Below are positions 1 through 6,563 of a stretch of DNA of 8,550 bases, piece after piece. The DNA is from Fibrobacterota bacterium (GTDB lineage Bacteria; Fibrobacterota; Chitinivibrionia; Chitinivibrionales; JANQEN01), in assembly GCA_030619215.1 (NCBI GenBank), contig JAUXBV010000109.1:1-8550 (forward strand), read 5' to 3'. Within the stretch, counting starts at the first letter, position 1, and each line of letters begins with the position of its first letter. The translations under genes and the position numbers were made by a program. Under the pieces are notes generated by a model. That model did not search any database. It was not told the DNA's origin and worked only from the letters and a program-made list of their open reading frames with translations.

Positions 1-30
1 CCCCTCTAGTAAAATTCTGTACGAAAACTA

Positions 31-59
31 TTGACAAACTTCCTATTTTTTAGTAAATT
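31..59 (+). promoter_or_regulatory. Predicted sigma70-type promoter of the ABC transporter operon
   Basis: A perfect -35 hexamer TTGACA lies at 31-36. After a 17-base spacer comes TAAATT at 54-59, which matches 4 of 6 positions of the -10 consensus TATAAT. This predicts a transcription start near position 66, directly at the left edge of the tandem palindromes at 67-102. The untranslated leader would then be about 85 bases. The perfect -35 box and ideal spacing are seen directly; promoter activity and the exact start are inferred. Confidence 0.65.
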
Positions 60-66
60 AACAATA

Positions 67-102
67 GACCGACTATCGGTCGGTGACCGACGGTCGGTTG
101 GC
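67..102. promoter_or_regulatory. Tandem palindromic operator, probably for a TetR-family repressor
   Basis: Two 15-bp palindromes of the form GACCGA-N3-TCGGTY lie at 67-81 (spacer CTA, arms perfect) and 85-99 (spacer CGG, one arm mismatch). They repeat with an 18-bp period, so 67-84 and 85-102 match at 14 of 18 positions. A further palindrome TCGGT-G-ACCGA at 80-90 bridges the two. Compact inverted repeats of this size are typical TetR-family binding sites, and tandem copies suggest two dimers. The position just after the predicted start of transcription fits repression by blocking RNA polymerase. The TetR-family protein encoded at 5862-6539 is the obvious candidate binder, but that link is inferred. 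Confidence 0.7.
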
Positions 103-149
103 TAAAATGCCTGAATTTAGTAAATAGCAACGTTTTAAAGGAGTCTTTT

Positions 150-836
150 ATGGCAATACTTGAATTAAAAGAGGTCAAAAAGGAATACCGGAAGGGCGAA
201 CAGAAGGTACATGCTCTTCGGGGAGTTAACCTCACCATAGACAAGGGTGAATTTCTTTCAATTATAGGCCCGTCCGGCAGTGGCAAGACAACACTGCTTA
301 ATATTGTCGGCTGTCTGGACACACCTACGACCGGCACCGTTGAATATAACGCACGGCACCTTGCCAAATTGAATGAGAAAGAGCTCTCACGGTATAGAAA
401 AGAGAATATTGGTTTTATCTTCCAGTCCTTCAACCTTATTCCCGTTCTATCGGTTCAGGAGAATGTCGAACTTCCAATGGTCATTGAGAAAAAATGGAGT
501 AAAAAGGAGATGGCAGACAAAACCATGGAAATTCTAAAAGCAGTAGGTATAGAATCAATGGCTAATCGTCTGCCACGGGAAATCTCCGGGGGTCAGGAAC
601 AGAGGGTTGCTATTGCCCGGGCTCTGGTAAAAAATCCTCTGGTAGTCCTTGCTGATGAACCAACAGCAAATCTCGATTCTGCAACCGCCGAAGATATTAT
701 TGCACTGATGCAGAAAATCAATGAGGAACGTCAAACGACTTTTGTGTTCTCCACACATGATCCTCTAATGCAGAAACATGCCAAACGGGTTGTGGTTTTA
801 AAGGACGGCACGGTTGCATCGGATGAAAGGGGTTAG
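150..836 (+). CDS. ABC transporter ATPase, LolD/MacB type
   Basis: This cytoplasmic ATPase (228 aa, normal for the family) should power the two FtsX-fold permeases encoded next to it. All nucleotide-binding motifs are present: Walker A GPSGSGKT at residues 40-47, Q-loop Gln92, signature ISGGQ at 145-149 (Ile replaces the usual Leu), Walker B LVVLADE ending at Glu170, D-loop NLDS from 174, and switch His203. Family members energise lipoprotein release (LolCDE) or export of peptides, macrolides and other amphiphiles (MacB, FtsEX-like systems). The start is supported by AAAGGAG at 137-143, six bases before ATG. It is the first gene after the promoter and tandem operator, and its stop lies two bases before the next gene, so the genes are very probably co-transcribed. 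The match to the family is secure; assignment to true LolD rather than a paralogue is not. Confidence 0.95.
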   Translation: MAILELKEVKKEYRKGEQKVHALRGVNLTIDKGEFLSIIGPSGSGKTTLLNIVGCLDTPTTGTVEYNARHLAKLNEKELSRYRKENIGFIFQSFNLIPVLSVQENVELPMVIEKKWSKKEMADKTMEILKAVGIESMANRLPREISGGQEQRVAIARALVKNPLVVLADEPTANLDSATAEDIIALMQKINEERQTTFVFSTHDPLMQKHAKRVVVLKDGTVASDERG

Positions 837-838
837 CC

Positions 839-2098
839 ATGAAAACGCTTATAGCAATTGCCTTTCGCAATTTGATGCGGCATAAACGAAGAACAATCCT
901 GACCGGCATCATCATCTCAGTCGGCTTGTGGCTGTATATCTTCATGGATTCCGTCATGGCAGGCCTGGATCGTGGATCCATTGACAACATGATCAACCTG
1001 ACAACATCCGCAATAAAAATTCATACTGAAAAATATGATGATGAAAAAGAGTCTTTTCCTCTGAAATATGGTTTACAAAACGTTGACGAACTGACACTGT
1101 GGCTTAAAAATGACAATCGGGTTTCCGCTGTTGCCCCGCGAACACAATTTATTGGTGAGCTGTCCAATTATGAAGAATCAATTCCAGTCATTGGTTCGGT
1201 TGTTGACCCTGTAAGCGATAAGGAAGTCTTTACCTTGACAGAGTACCTTGATGGAAACTACTTCTCTTCCGAATCGACAAGGGAAATCATTCTGGGAAAG
1301 GAGCTTGCCAAAGATCTCAATGTAACTCACGGTGATTTTATCACCTTATATGCACTTACCAAATATGAGAGCCGCAACGCAGATGATTTTAAAATTGTCG
1401 GCACCTTTAACACCACAGATCCCAATCTGAATAAAAACGGTGTATTTATCTCCTTTACGGCAGCGAATCAATTTCTCGATCTGGAAAACACCGTAACCGA
1501 GATAAATGTTCAACTGAAACATCGTATCAATTTTAACGATCTGCTTGCCGACATGAAAGAGGTTCGGGCGTCATTCTCTTCACAGTATCCCCACCTTGTG
1601 ACCTATACCTTTGCAGAACTTGGCGCAGGGATTCTGGAACTGGTGCGGCAGAAGAAAATATGGGGAGTATTTATGACACTGGTCCTTCTCCTGATTGCAG
1701 CTGTCGGTATTGTGAACTCTGTTTTAATGAGTGTATACGAGCGAATCAGAGAAGTTGGTGTACTCCGTGCAATGGGTTTTGAAGGAAGCGAGATTATGAA
1801 AATGTTCATTTTTGAAGGTGCTATGATCGGCTTTCTGGGCAGCCTGGTGGGAATTTTACTTGGAATCGCTACTGTTGTGGTTCTTACAACTTACGGATAC
1901 CCGCTGGAAAAAATTTACGGCGATATGTATGTCGATACATCGGGATTTCCCATGTGGGGCACCATCTATGGAGAATGGAACATTCCCCTTATCATCGGCT
2001 CATTTCTTTTTGGTCTAATAACCTCAATTCTGGCAAGTATTCCTCCGGCAAAAAAGGCAGCACAAATGGAGGTCACCCAGGCAATACGGTTTATATAG
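839..2098 (+). CDS. FtsX-fold ABC permease, LolC/LolE-like
   Basis: This is a 419-aa inner-membrane permease. A basic N-terminus (RNLMRHKRR) precedes one membrane helix at about residues 20-41. A large extracytoplasmic domain of the MacB periplasmic-core type follows (about 45-270), and then the C-terminal FtsX domain with helices near 274-298, 320-347 and 382-402. The cytoplasmic segment ERIREVGVLRAMGF at 301-314 is the characteristic coupling region that contacts the ATPase. Four-helix (type VII) ABC transporters use the periplasmic domain to move or extract amphipathic cargo rather than pump it through a channel. The gene follows the ATPase by two bases, with AAGGGG upstream as ribosome binding site. 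It differs clearly from the next permease, suggesting a LolC/LolE-style heterodimer. The cargo is unknown. Confidence 0.92.
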   Translation: MKTLIAIAFRNLMRHKRRTILTGIIISVGLWLYIFMDSVMAGLDRGSIDNMINLTTSAIKIHTEKYDDEKESFPLKYGLQNVDELTLWLKNDNRVSAVAPRTQFIGELSNYEESIPVIGSVVDPVSDKEVFTLTEYLDGNYFSSESTREIILGKELAKDLNVTHGDFITLYALTKYESRNADDFKIVGTFNTTDPNLNKNGVFISFTAANQFLDLENTVTEINVQLKHRINFNDLLADMKEVRASFSSQYPHLVTYTFAELGAGILELVRQKKIWGVFMTLVLLLIAAVGIVNSVLMSVYERIREVGVLRAMGFEGSEIMKMFIFEGAMIGFLGSLVGILLGIATVVVLTTYGYPLEKIYGDMYVDTSGFPMWGTIYGEWNIPLIIGSFLFGLITSILASIPPAKKAAQMEVTQAIRFI

Positions 2099-2103
2099 GA
2101 GGT
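2097..2103 (+). promoter_or_regulatory. Strong ribosome binding site overlapping the upstream stop codon
   Basis: AGGAGGT is a full anti-16S match. It begins inside the TAG stop of the first permease gene, so translation of the two permeases is likely coupled, which would help keep a heterodimer in balanced amounts. It leaves a choice between ATG at 2109 and at 2112. Confidence 0.75.
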
Positions 2104-2108
2104 ATCAC

Positions 2109-3347
2109 ATGATGTATTTACTTAAAATGGCATTCAGAAATATCAATCGAAATCGTCGCCGCTCCATCCTTGCCTTTACCTCTGTGGCCCTGGCAATTAT
2201 GTTTATCACCTTTTTCAGAGGATTCGCCGGCGGTATGTTAAAGTCGATTGTAAAAAACTCAACAAAAAACGAGACCGGTCATATTCGAATTACGACAAAG
2301 GAATTTCATGAAAAATCCCGGTTTGTACCTGTCTCGGAAAATATTCCTGAGCCGGAAAAAATCATAACACAAATTAAGAATGACGCAGATATACGGAAAG
2401 AACTTTCAATTATTACCGAAAGAATAAATTTTGGTGTTCTGCTCAGTAATGAGGGTAATAATAAGAGTGCCATGGCTCTGGCCGGTGATCCTGAAATCGA
2501 GAAGGATCTCCTGCTTCTCCAAAAATCGATTCTTCCCGGAGGGAGATATATCCGGAACGAACGGGAAACTATTCTGGGGTCACAAATCGCAGAAGCTCTC
2601 AATTTAAACATTGGAGACATTCTCAAAGTAATGACACAAGGAGCCGATTATGCTCTACACCTTCGCAAATTCAAGGTTGTTGGTATATTCGAAACCGGTC
2701 TGAACGTGCTTGACAACCGCATTTTTCAGATTCCCCTGAATGATGCAAAGAAGCTGTTACGCACAGGTAATGAGACACAGCAGATTATAATCATGCTCAA
2801 AGACTATAAAAAATCAGAAGCAATAGCCGAAAAATTACGTACCCTTATTAATAATAAAGACCTTGCTGTGGTATCGTGGACTGAGCAGGGACAATGGGCA
2901 AGCATGGTAAAAATGGCATCGGTTATTTATAATTATGTCTACTTTTTTATCGCTTTTCTGGGTGCTTTTATCATTACCAATATCATGATGATGGTAGTAC
3001 TGGAAAGAAAAAAGGAGATCGGTATTATAAAATCTATGGGCATCTCAAAGTTGGAAGTAATGATACTCTTTCTTTTTGAAGGTATGATGCTTGGATTTAT
3101 CGGAAGCATAGCCGGTATAACACTTGGCATGATTATCAATATCTATTTTGCCATAAAGGGATTTGACATGACAAAAATGATGGGTTCCTTCAATTTCCCG
3201 ATGGATACGGTTCTCTACTTCGATATCAGCCCGGCAAGTCTGCTTAACGTTCTCTTTATTGGCATAACTGTTTCGGCACTGGTATCAATGCTTCCGTCAT
3301 GGCGGGCGGCTAGAATGAATGTTGTTGACTCTTTGAAGTCGGTTTAA
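2109..3347 (+). CDS. Second FtsX-fold ABC permease, LolC/LolE-like
   Basis: This 412-aa inner-membrane protein has the same plan as its neighbour. A basic segment RNINRNRRR is followed by a helix at about 21-43, an extracytoplasmic domain (about 45-270), and FtsX-domain helices near 272-297, 315-345 and 375-397. The coupling motif ERKKEIGIIKSMGI lies at 299-312. It probably pairs with the preceding permease and the ATPase at 150-836. A strong ribosome binding site AGGAGGT at 2097-2103 overlaps the stop codon of the previous gene, which argues for translational coupling. Two consecutive ATG codons (2109 and 2112) are both possible starts, five and eight bases from that site. The gene ends the tightly packed ABC cluster; a 191-base repeat-containing gap follows. 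Confidence 0.92.
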   Translation: MMYLLKMAFRNINRNRRRSILAFTSVALAIMFITFFRGFAGGMLKSIVKNSTKNETGHIRITTKEFHEKSRFVPVSENIPEPEKIITQIKNDADIRKELSIITERINFGVLLSNEGNNKSAMALAGDPEIEKDLLLLQKSILPGGRYIRNERETILGSQIAEALNLNIGDILKVMTQGADYALHLRKFKVVGIFETGLNVLDNRIFQIPLNDAKKLLRTGNETQQIIIMLKDYKKSEAIAEKLRTLINNKDLAVVSWTEQGQWASMVKMASVIYNYVYFFIAFLGAFIITNIMMMVVLERKKEIGIIKSMGISKLEVMILFLFEGMMLGFIGSIAGITLGMIINIYFAIKGFDMTKMMGSFNFPMDTVLYFDISPASLLNVLFIGITVSALVSMLPSWRAARMNVVDSLKSV

Positions 3348-3352
3348 ACAAT

Positions 3353-3369
3353 GCCACAAAGACGCAAAG
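3353..3369. repeat. Short intergenic repeat, GCCACWAAGRCRCRAAG type, copy 1
   Basis: This 17-base sequence starts six bases after the stop codon of the second permease gene. It matches a second copy at 5611-5627 at 13 of 17 positions, and that copy also lies shortly after a stop codon. From memory, motifs of the type CCACAAAGRCACAAAG recur between genes in many environmental bacterial genomes. No function is evident. Confidence 0.45.
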
Positions 3370-3442
3370 AAAAGATAACAATAGTAGGGTTTAACGCCCC
3401 CCGGAAAGGGACTAAAAGTGGCCTAAAATACCATGACTTATT

Positions 3443-3491
3443 ATCGTCCTCGTCCTCGGATTATTATTGATTTTTCGAGGACGAGGACGAT
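3443..3491. repeat. GTCCTC hexamer inverted repeat upstream of the LolA-like gene
   Basis: A perfect 16-bp inverted repeat has arms at 3443-3458 (ATCGTCCTCGTCCTCG) and 3476-3491, separated by a 17-base AT-rich loop. Each arm is made of the hexamer GTCCTC or its complement. It would fold as a stable hairpin in RNA, but no T-tract follows, so a standard intrinsic terminator is not supported. The same repeat family recurs at 4320-4440, so the two sites bracket the gene at 3539-4282. The preceding bases 3370-3442 show no gene. Confidence 0.75.
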
Positions 3492-3538
3492 TAAAAACGT
3501 CAGCATATTTATGAACACGAGTACTAAGGAGGCTGAGC

Positions 3539-4282
3539 ATGAGTAAAATATTTCCTTTAATAATTATTCTAATAATAACCTTTATGACGAATTCTTTTTC
3601 TCTCACCGGCGAAGAGATCCTCGCGAAAATGGACAAACATAGAGACTATAAAACCATAACATACACTGGTATTATGAGTATTTATGTAAAAGATAAGGTC
3701 CGAATAAAAAATCTGAAATCTGAGGCCCTTGGTGGCGATGAGACAAAAGCAATTGTCGAATTTACCAATCCTGAAGATGAAGGTACCAAGTTTTTAATGC
3801 TGGGCAAAAACCTCTGGATATATTTCCCCGAAGAAGAGGACGTTGTAAAAATTTCAGGGCATATGCTAAAAGAGGGTATGATGGGTAGTGATGTCTCTTA
3901 TGAAGATGCCCTTGAATCTGACGCCCTTTCTGAGAAGTATAAGATTACTTTAACCGGCGAAGAAAAGTTTAACGACCGCCAGTGCTATGTTATTACCCTT
4001 GATGCAAAAGTGAAGAAGGTCCCTTACTATAAAAGGAGAATGTGGGTTGATAAAGAGACCTTTGTCGCACTTAAAGAGGAAATGTATGCAAAGAGCGGTA
4101 AATTGCTCAAGGTATCTAATGTTCTTGAGACAAAAGAGATTGGCGGAAGAAAATTTGCTGTAAAAGTTGAAATGGTAAATAAGTTAAGAAAAAATAGTAA
4201 AACCGTTTTTGAAATGATAGATGTTGTTTTTGACAAGCCGATGGATGAGGAAAAGTTTAGTATGAGGTATTTGAGGAGGTAA
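3539..4282 (+). CDS. LolA-like periplasmic protein (outer membrane lipoprotein-sorting protein family)
   Basis: This is a 247-aa exported protein with a hydrophobic signal peptide at residues 1 to about 21 and no lipobox cysteine, so it should be soluble in the periplasm. The mature part matches the LolA-like family annotated as outer membrane lipoprotein-sorting proteins. Diagnostic stretches include FTNPEDEGTKFLML at 75-88, the aromatic LWIYFPEE at 92-99, GMMGSDVSYEDA at 113-124 and RRMWVDKET at 166-174. LolA-fold proteins are open half-barrels that hold acyl chains or other hydrophobic cargo in transit. A strong TAAGGAGG at 3525-3532, six bases before ATG, fixes the start. Hexamer-repeat hairpins flank the gene on both sides. 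The placement between a LolCDE-like ABC transporter and a beta-barrel suggests it shuttles cargo between the membranes; the cargo is unknown, and it should not be equated with housekeeping LolA. Confidence 0.88.
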   Translation: MSKIFPLIIILIITFMTNSFSLTGEEILAKMDKHRDYKTITYTGIMSIYVKDKVRIKNLKSEALGGDETKAIVEFTNPEDEGTKFLMLGKNLWIYFPEEEDVVKISGHMLKEGMMGSDVSYEDALESDALSEKYKITLTGEEKFNDRQCYVITLDAKVKKVPYYKRRMWVDKETFVALKEEMYAKSGKLLKVSNVLETKEIGGRKFAVKVEMVNKLRKNSKTVFEMIDVVFDKPMDEEKFSMRYLRR

Positions 4283-4319
4283 CAATATACACTCCCTAAT
4301 AAACGCTTTAGTGTGAGTG

Positions 4320-4391
4320 TCGTCCTCGTCCTCGTCCTCGTCCATCGTCCTCGAAAAATTAAAAGAAAGAAAGAGACGAGGACGAGGACGA
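4320..4391. repeat. GTCCTC hexamer tract and inverted repeat downstream of the LolA-like gene
   Basis: The left part, 4319-4343, is almost four head-to-tail copies of the hexamer GTCCTC, followed by a separated partial copy at 4344-4353. A perfect 17-bp inverted repeat pairs 4320-4336 with 4375-4391, and alternative registers are possible because the arms are themselves repetitive. The intervening bases are purine-rich (AAAGAAAGAAAGAG type). The family is the same as at 3443-3491. Tandem short repeats like this are prone to length change by slippage. No gene is evident here. Confidence 0.75.
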
Positions 4392-4452
4392 TTTTTAAGA
4401 GTTTATCATGAGGACGAGGGGGAGGGACGAGGACGATTTTCAAGAATTGATC
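4381..4452. repeat. Direct repeat pair of GACGAGGACGATTTT-containing units
   Basis: Positions 4381-4407 and 4426-4452 match at 24 of 27 positions with a 45-base offset. Each begins GACGAGGACGATTTT and ends in ATC. A degenerate purine-rich stretch of GAGGACGAGGG type lies between them. This extends the hexamer-repeat cluster right up to the start region of the beta-barrel gene. Confidence 0.6.
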
Positions 4453-4470
4453 GGGAATACAAATAATAAA

Positions 4471-5592
4471 ATGATTATGAAAAAATTACTAATAAGCATA
4501 CTATGTTATATATGCCTTTTCTGCGCCATAACCACTAATGCAGAACAGAAATCAGGCATTAGATTTCGTGGTTCCATGTATACAGACCTCGGCCTGCTCC
4601 ATACTGTTCACAGCACCATAAAAGACGAGGTTGATTTTGCGGGAATGAGCGTTCTTTCGGTTAATTTCAAAAACACAAACCGTAAGTTCGGCAAAGTCGA
4701 AGGCCTATTTGATGTTATTATTCCTTATGGAAGTATGATTGAAAGATACGTTCCGGATATACCTGATTCTATTGATTCTGATGAGTCATTACTTGATCTA
4801 TTTAAGCTATTCTCTTTTGGCAAAGCACCGGTGCTGCTTGATTTGCGCAAACTCTATCTCTCGATGTACCTTCCCTTTGCTGATATTACGCTCGGACGCC
4901 AGATCATCAACTTCGGAAAAGGGTTCGTCTTCTCCCCTATTGATGTGTTTTCCACTGTGGAACTGTACGATATCAATTTCAGGAGAAGAGGCACTGATAT
5001 CGCCAACATCCGTATCCCCTTCTCAGACCTGGCCGGCCTTGATATCACTACTGAATTACCCTTTATAGATGATAACTTTTCAACCGCAGCAAAACTATTC
5101 GCCACCCTCTTTGACTTTGATTTCAGCCTAATTGGGATGTATAGAAATGCCAGTGCTGATGCTGACTTTGACGACGAAGCGGTTTTCGGCCTTACCTTTA
5201 AAGGAGATATGGAAATAGGGCTCTATGGAGAAACTGTCGTACACTTCCTCACTGATTCGAGAGATGTTTTTTTTGAAGGCATGCTGGGAGCCGATTACTC
5301 AATAAAGGACAAATGGTACTTTATGGCCGAATACCTCTATAAACAGTATGACTGGAGCAACAGTATCTGGGGGGAACACAATCTTTTTGGATCTATCCGA
5401 TATAACATCAACGATCTCATGAATGTTTCAGGAAATGTGATTTATGATTTTGAGCATGAGTCAACTTTAGGAATATTACAGTGGTATTATAACATTCTCC
5501 AGAATGTCAATACGATCATTTACATACAGGGAACAGATAGCTCTAACGGTCAATATCTTATGTATGCATTACGAGCTGAAGTAAAGTTTTGA
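4471..5592 (+). CDS. Putative outer-membrane beta-barrel protein
   Basis: From ATG at 4471 this encodes 373 aa. A signal peptide (MIMKKLL, hydrophobic core, cleavage after about TTNA at residue 24) is followed by alternating polar/hydrophobic segments typical of beta-strands. The last residues, YALRAEVKF, fit the BAM beta-signal: terminal Phe, hydrophobics at -3, -5 and -7, Tyr at -9. A conserved-looking segment at 142-156 (GRQIINFGKGFVFSP) resembles DUF1302/alginate-export-type barrels, but the exact family is uncertain. Bases 4408-4470 are open in the same frame, but they are repeat DNA giving a charged MRTRGRDEDD leader ahead of the signal peptide, so a start there is unlikely. ATG at 4477 is also possible. 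The only candidate ribosome binding site, GGGA at 4453-4456, is weak and distant. It is probably the outer-membrane partner of this locus. Confidence 0.8.
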   Translation: MIMKKLLISILCYICLFCAITTNAEQKSGIRFRGSMYTDLGLLHTVHSTIKDEVDFAGMSVLSVNFKNTNRKFGKVEGLFDVIIPYGSMIERYVPDIPDSIDSDESLLDLFKLFSFGKAPVLLDLRKLYLSMYLPFADITLGRQIINFGKGFVFSPIDVFSTVELYDINFRRRGTDIANIRIPFSDLAGLDITTELPFIDDNFSTAAKLFATLFDFDFSLIGMYRNASADADFDDEAVFGLTFKGDMEIGLYGETVVHFLTDSRDVFFEGMLGADYSIKDKWYFMAEYLYKQYDWSNSIWGEHNLFGSIRYNINDLMNVSGNVIYDFEHESTLGILQWYYNILQNVNTIIYIQGTDSSNGQYLMYALRAEVKF

Positions 5593-5610
5593 AAAGGAAA
5601 ACAGTATTTA

Positions 5611-5627
5611 GCCACTAAGGCACGAAG
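5611..5627. repeat. Short intergenic repeat, GCCACWAAGRCRCRAAG type, copy 2
   Basis: This 17-base copy lies 19 bases after the stop codon of the beta-barrel gene. It matches the copy at 3353-3369 at 13 of 17 positions, in the same orientation relative to the upstream gene. No function is evident. Confidence 0.45.
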
Positions 5628-5649
5628 TAAAAAATGAAAAACAGATTAA

Positions 5650-5792
5650 TAATTAGTTTCTAGCCGGAAACGCGTGTTTTTGTCATTTCGACCGAAGGGA
5701 GAAATCTGTAAGTTGTTGATTCTTAGAAAAAAAAGATTTCTCCCTACGGTCGAAATGACAGTTTTATCTGGTTTTCAGCCAGACACTAATTA
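5650..5792. repeat. Nested inverted-repeat element with 27-bp hairpin arms
   Basis: The core is an inverted repeat with arms at 5681-5707 and 5734-5760, matching at 26 of 27 positions around a 26-base loop. The left arm begins TGTCATTTCGACCGAAGGGA. Outside it, a weaker inverted repeat pairs TAATTAGT at 5650-5657 with ACTAATTA at 5785-5792, and a few further bases inward also match. The 143-bp whole has the shape of a small non-coding mobile repeat (MITE-like), but no target duplication or transposase is visible. From memory, the core resembles a palindrome seen between genes in many unrelated bacterial genomes. As RNA it would be a very stable hairpin that could end or attenuate transcription between the beta-barrel gene and the regulator gene. 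Confidence 0.75.
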
Positions 5793-5861
5793 AAAAAATA
5801 ACTATATAACATTTGTGCCTTTGAGCATTTATAGCCTGAATATTCTAATAAGGAAAGAAAT

Positions 5862-6539
5862 ATGGCAAAAGTAGTAAAAGAATATGATGAACGAAAAACC
5901 GAGCTTCTGAATACAGCGCAGAAATTGTTTTATTCAAAAGGGTATGAGAACACTTCTGTAGCTGATATTATCGAGAAAGTTGGTATCGCAAAGGGTACAT
6001 TTTATCATTATTTCAAAACAAAAGAAGACCTGCTTAACCAACTAATTGAGCGTATTTCCGACGCTATACTTTCTCAACTTGAAATTGTAGCAAATGATAA
6101 CACATTAAATGCTGTAGATAAATTCAATAAATTTTATATCGATGCAGGTAATTATAAAAAAGAAAATAAGGAAGCCGTGATTGTAGCCGCACGAGTCTTT
6201 CATAATGAAGACAATCTTCGCATGAAAGAAAAATTGTATAAAAGTGTAATAAAAAAAACGACACCTCTGCTTATGCCTATAATCAAACAGGGAGTAAAAG
6301 AAGGTGTATTTAAAACCTCCTATAGTGAACATCTTGCTTCACTTATCTTTACTATGGGTTTTTATATGAGAGATGAATTTTCAGAAGTTATTGTAAAACC
6401 CAACATCGAAGAATCTGAAATAGAACGAATTGTTGAAATATGTATGATGTACCAGGATGCAATCGAACGCCTTCTGGGTGCACCCGAAGGTTCAATTCAA
6501 ATTTTTACCCGGGAATTAATTAAGAGTTTTTTTAAATAA
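5862..6539 (+). CDS. TetR/AcrR-family transcriptional regulator
   Basis: This 225-aa cytoplasmic DNA-binding protein has the TetR-family N-terminal domain at about residues 11-57. It includes TAQKLFYSKGYENTSVADI and the helix-turn-helix ending in the hallmark VGIAKGTFYHYFKTKEDLL (40-58). The remaining helical part (about 60-225) should bind a ligand and form the dimer; its ligand cannot be predicted. Family members usually repress transporter genes until a substrate-like compound binds. AAGGAAAG at 5850-5857 serves as ribosome binding site. The exporter gene starts 24 bases after its stop, so the two are probably one transcript. The tandem operator at 67-102 is its most likely target. No similar palindrome lies directly upstream of this gene, so self-regulation is not evident. 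A weak promoter may include TATAAC at 5805-5810, without a convincing -35 box. Confidence 0.93.
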   Translation: MAKVVKEYDERKTELLNTAQKLFYSKGYENTSVADIIEKVGIAKGTFYHYFKTKEDLLNQLIERISDAILSQLEIVANDNTLNAVDKFNKFYIDAGNYKKENKEAVIVAARVFHNEDNLRMKEKLYKSVIKKTTPLLMPIIKQGVKEGVFKTSYSEHLASLIFTMGFYMRDEFSEVIVKPNIEESEIERIVEICMMYQDAIERLLGAPEGSIQIFTRELIKSFFK

Positions 6540-6553
6540 ATTACACCTGTCTT

Positions 6554-6560
6554 GGAGGAG
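6554..6560 (+). promoter_or_regulatory. Ribosome binding site of the MMPL exporter gene
   Basis: GGAGGAG lies three bases before ATG at 6564. It fixes the start of a gene whose end is outside the window and supports co-transcription with the regulator gene that ends at 6539. Confidence 0.7.
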
Positions 6561-6563
6561 ACT

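Noticed and set aside
50..433. Minus-strand open frame across the promoter, operator and start of the ATPase gene
   Set aside because: It lies antisense to a clear ABC ATPase and the operator and shows no recognisable domain, so it is a shadow frame.
2272..2281. GACCGGTC palindrome as another operator
   Set aside because: It lies inside the second permease gene, lacks the GACCGA-N3-TCGGT spacing, and short palindromes of this kind occur by chance.
3443..3496. Hexamer hairpin as an intrinsic terminator of the ABC operon
   Set aside because: The stem is strong, but the bases after it are TTAAAAACG rather than a T-tract, so the standard terminator pattern is missing.
4319..4452. CRISPR array
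   Set aside because: The repeats are 6-base tandem units and one 27-bp direct pair. There are no regular unique spacers and no cas genes.
4739..5068. Plus-strand open frame overlapping the barrel gene
   Set aside because: It is in a different frame within a gene that has a clear signal peptide and beta-signal, and it has no ribosome binding site.
5821..5849. TTGAGC-N17-TCTAAT promoter for the regulator gene
   Set aside because: The spacing is good, but the transcript would start about six bases before the ATG, inside the ribosome binding site, so it is unlikely to be the working promoter.
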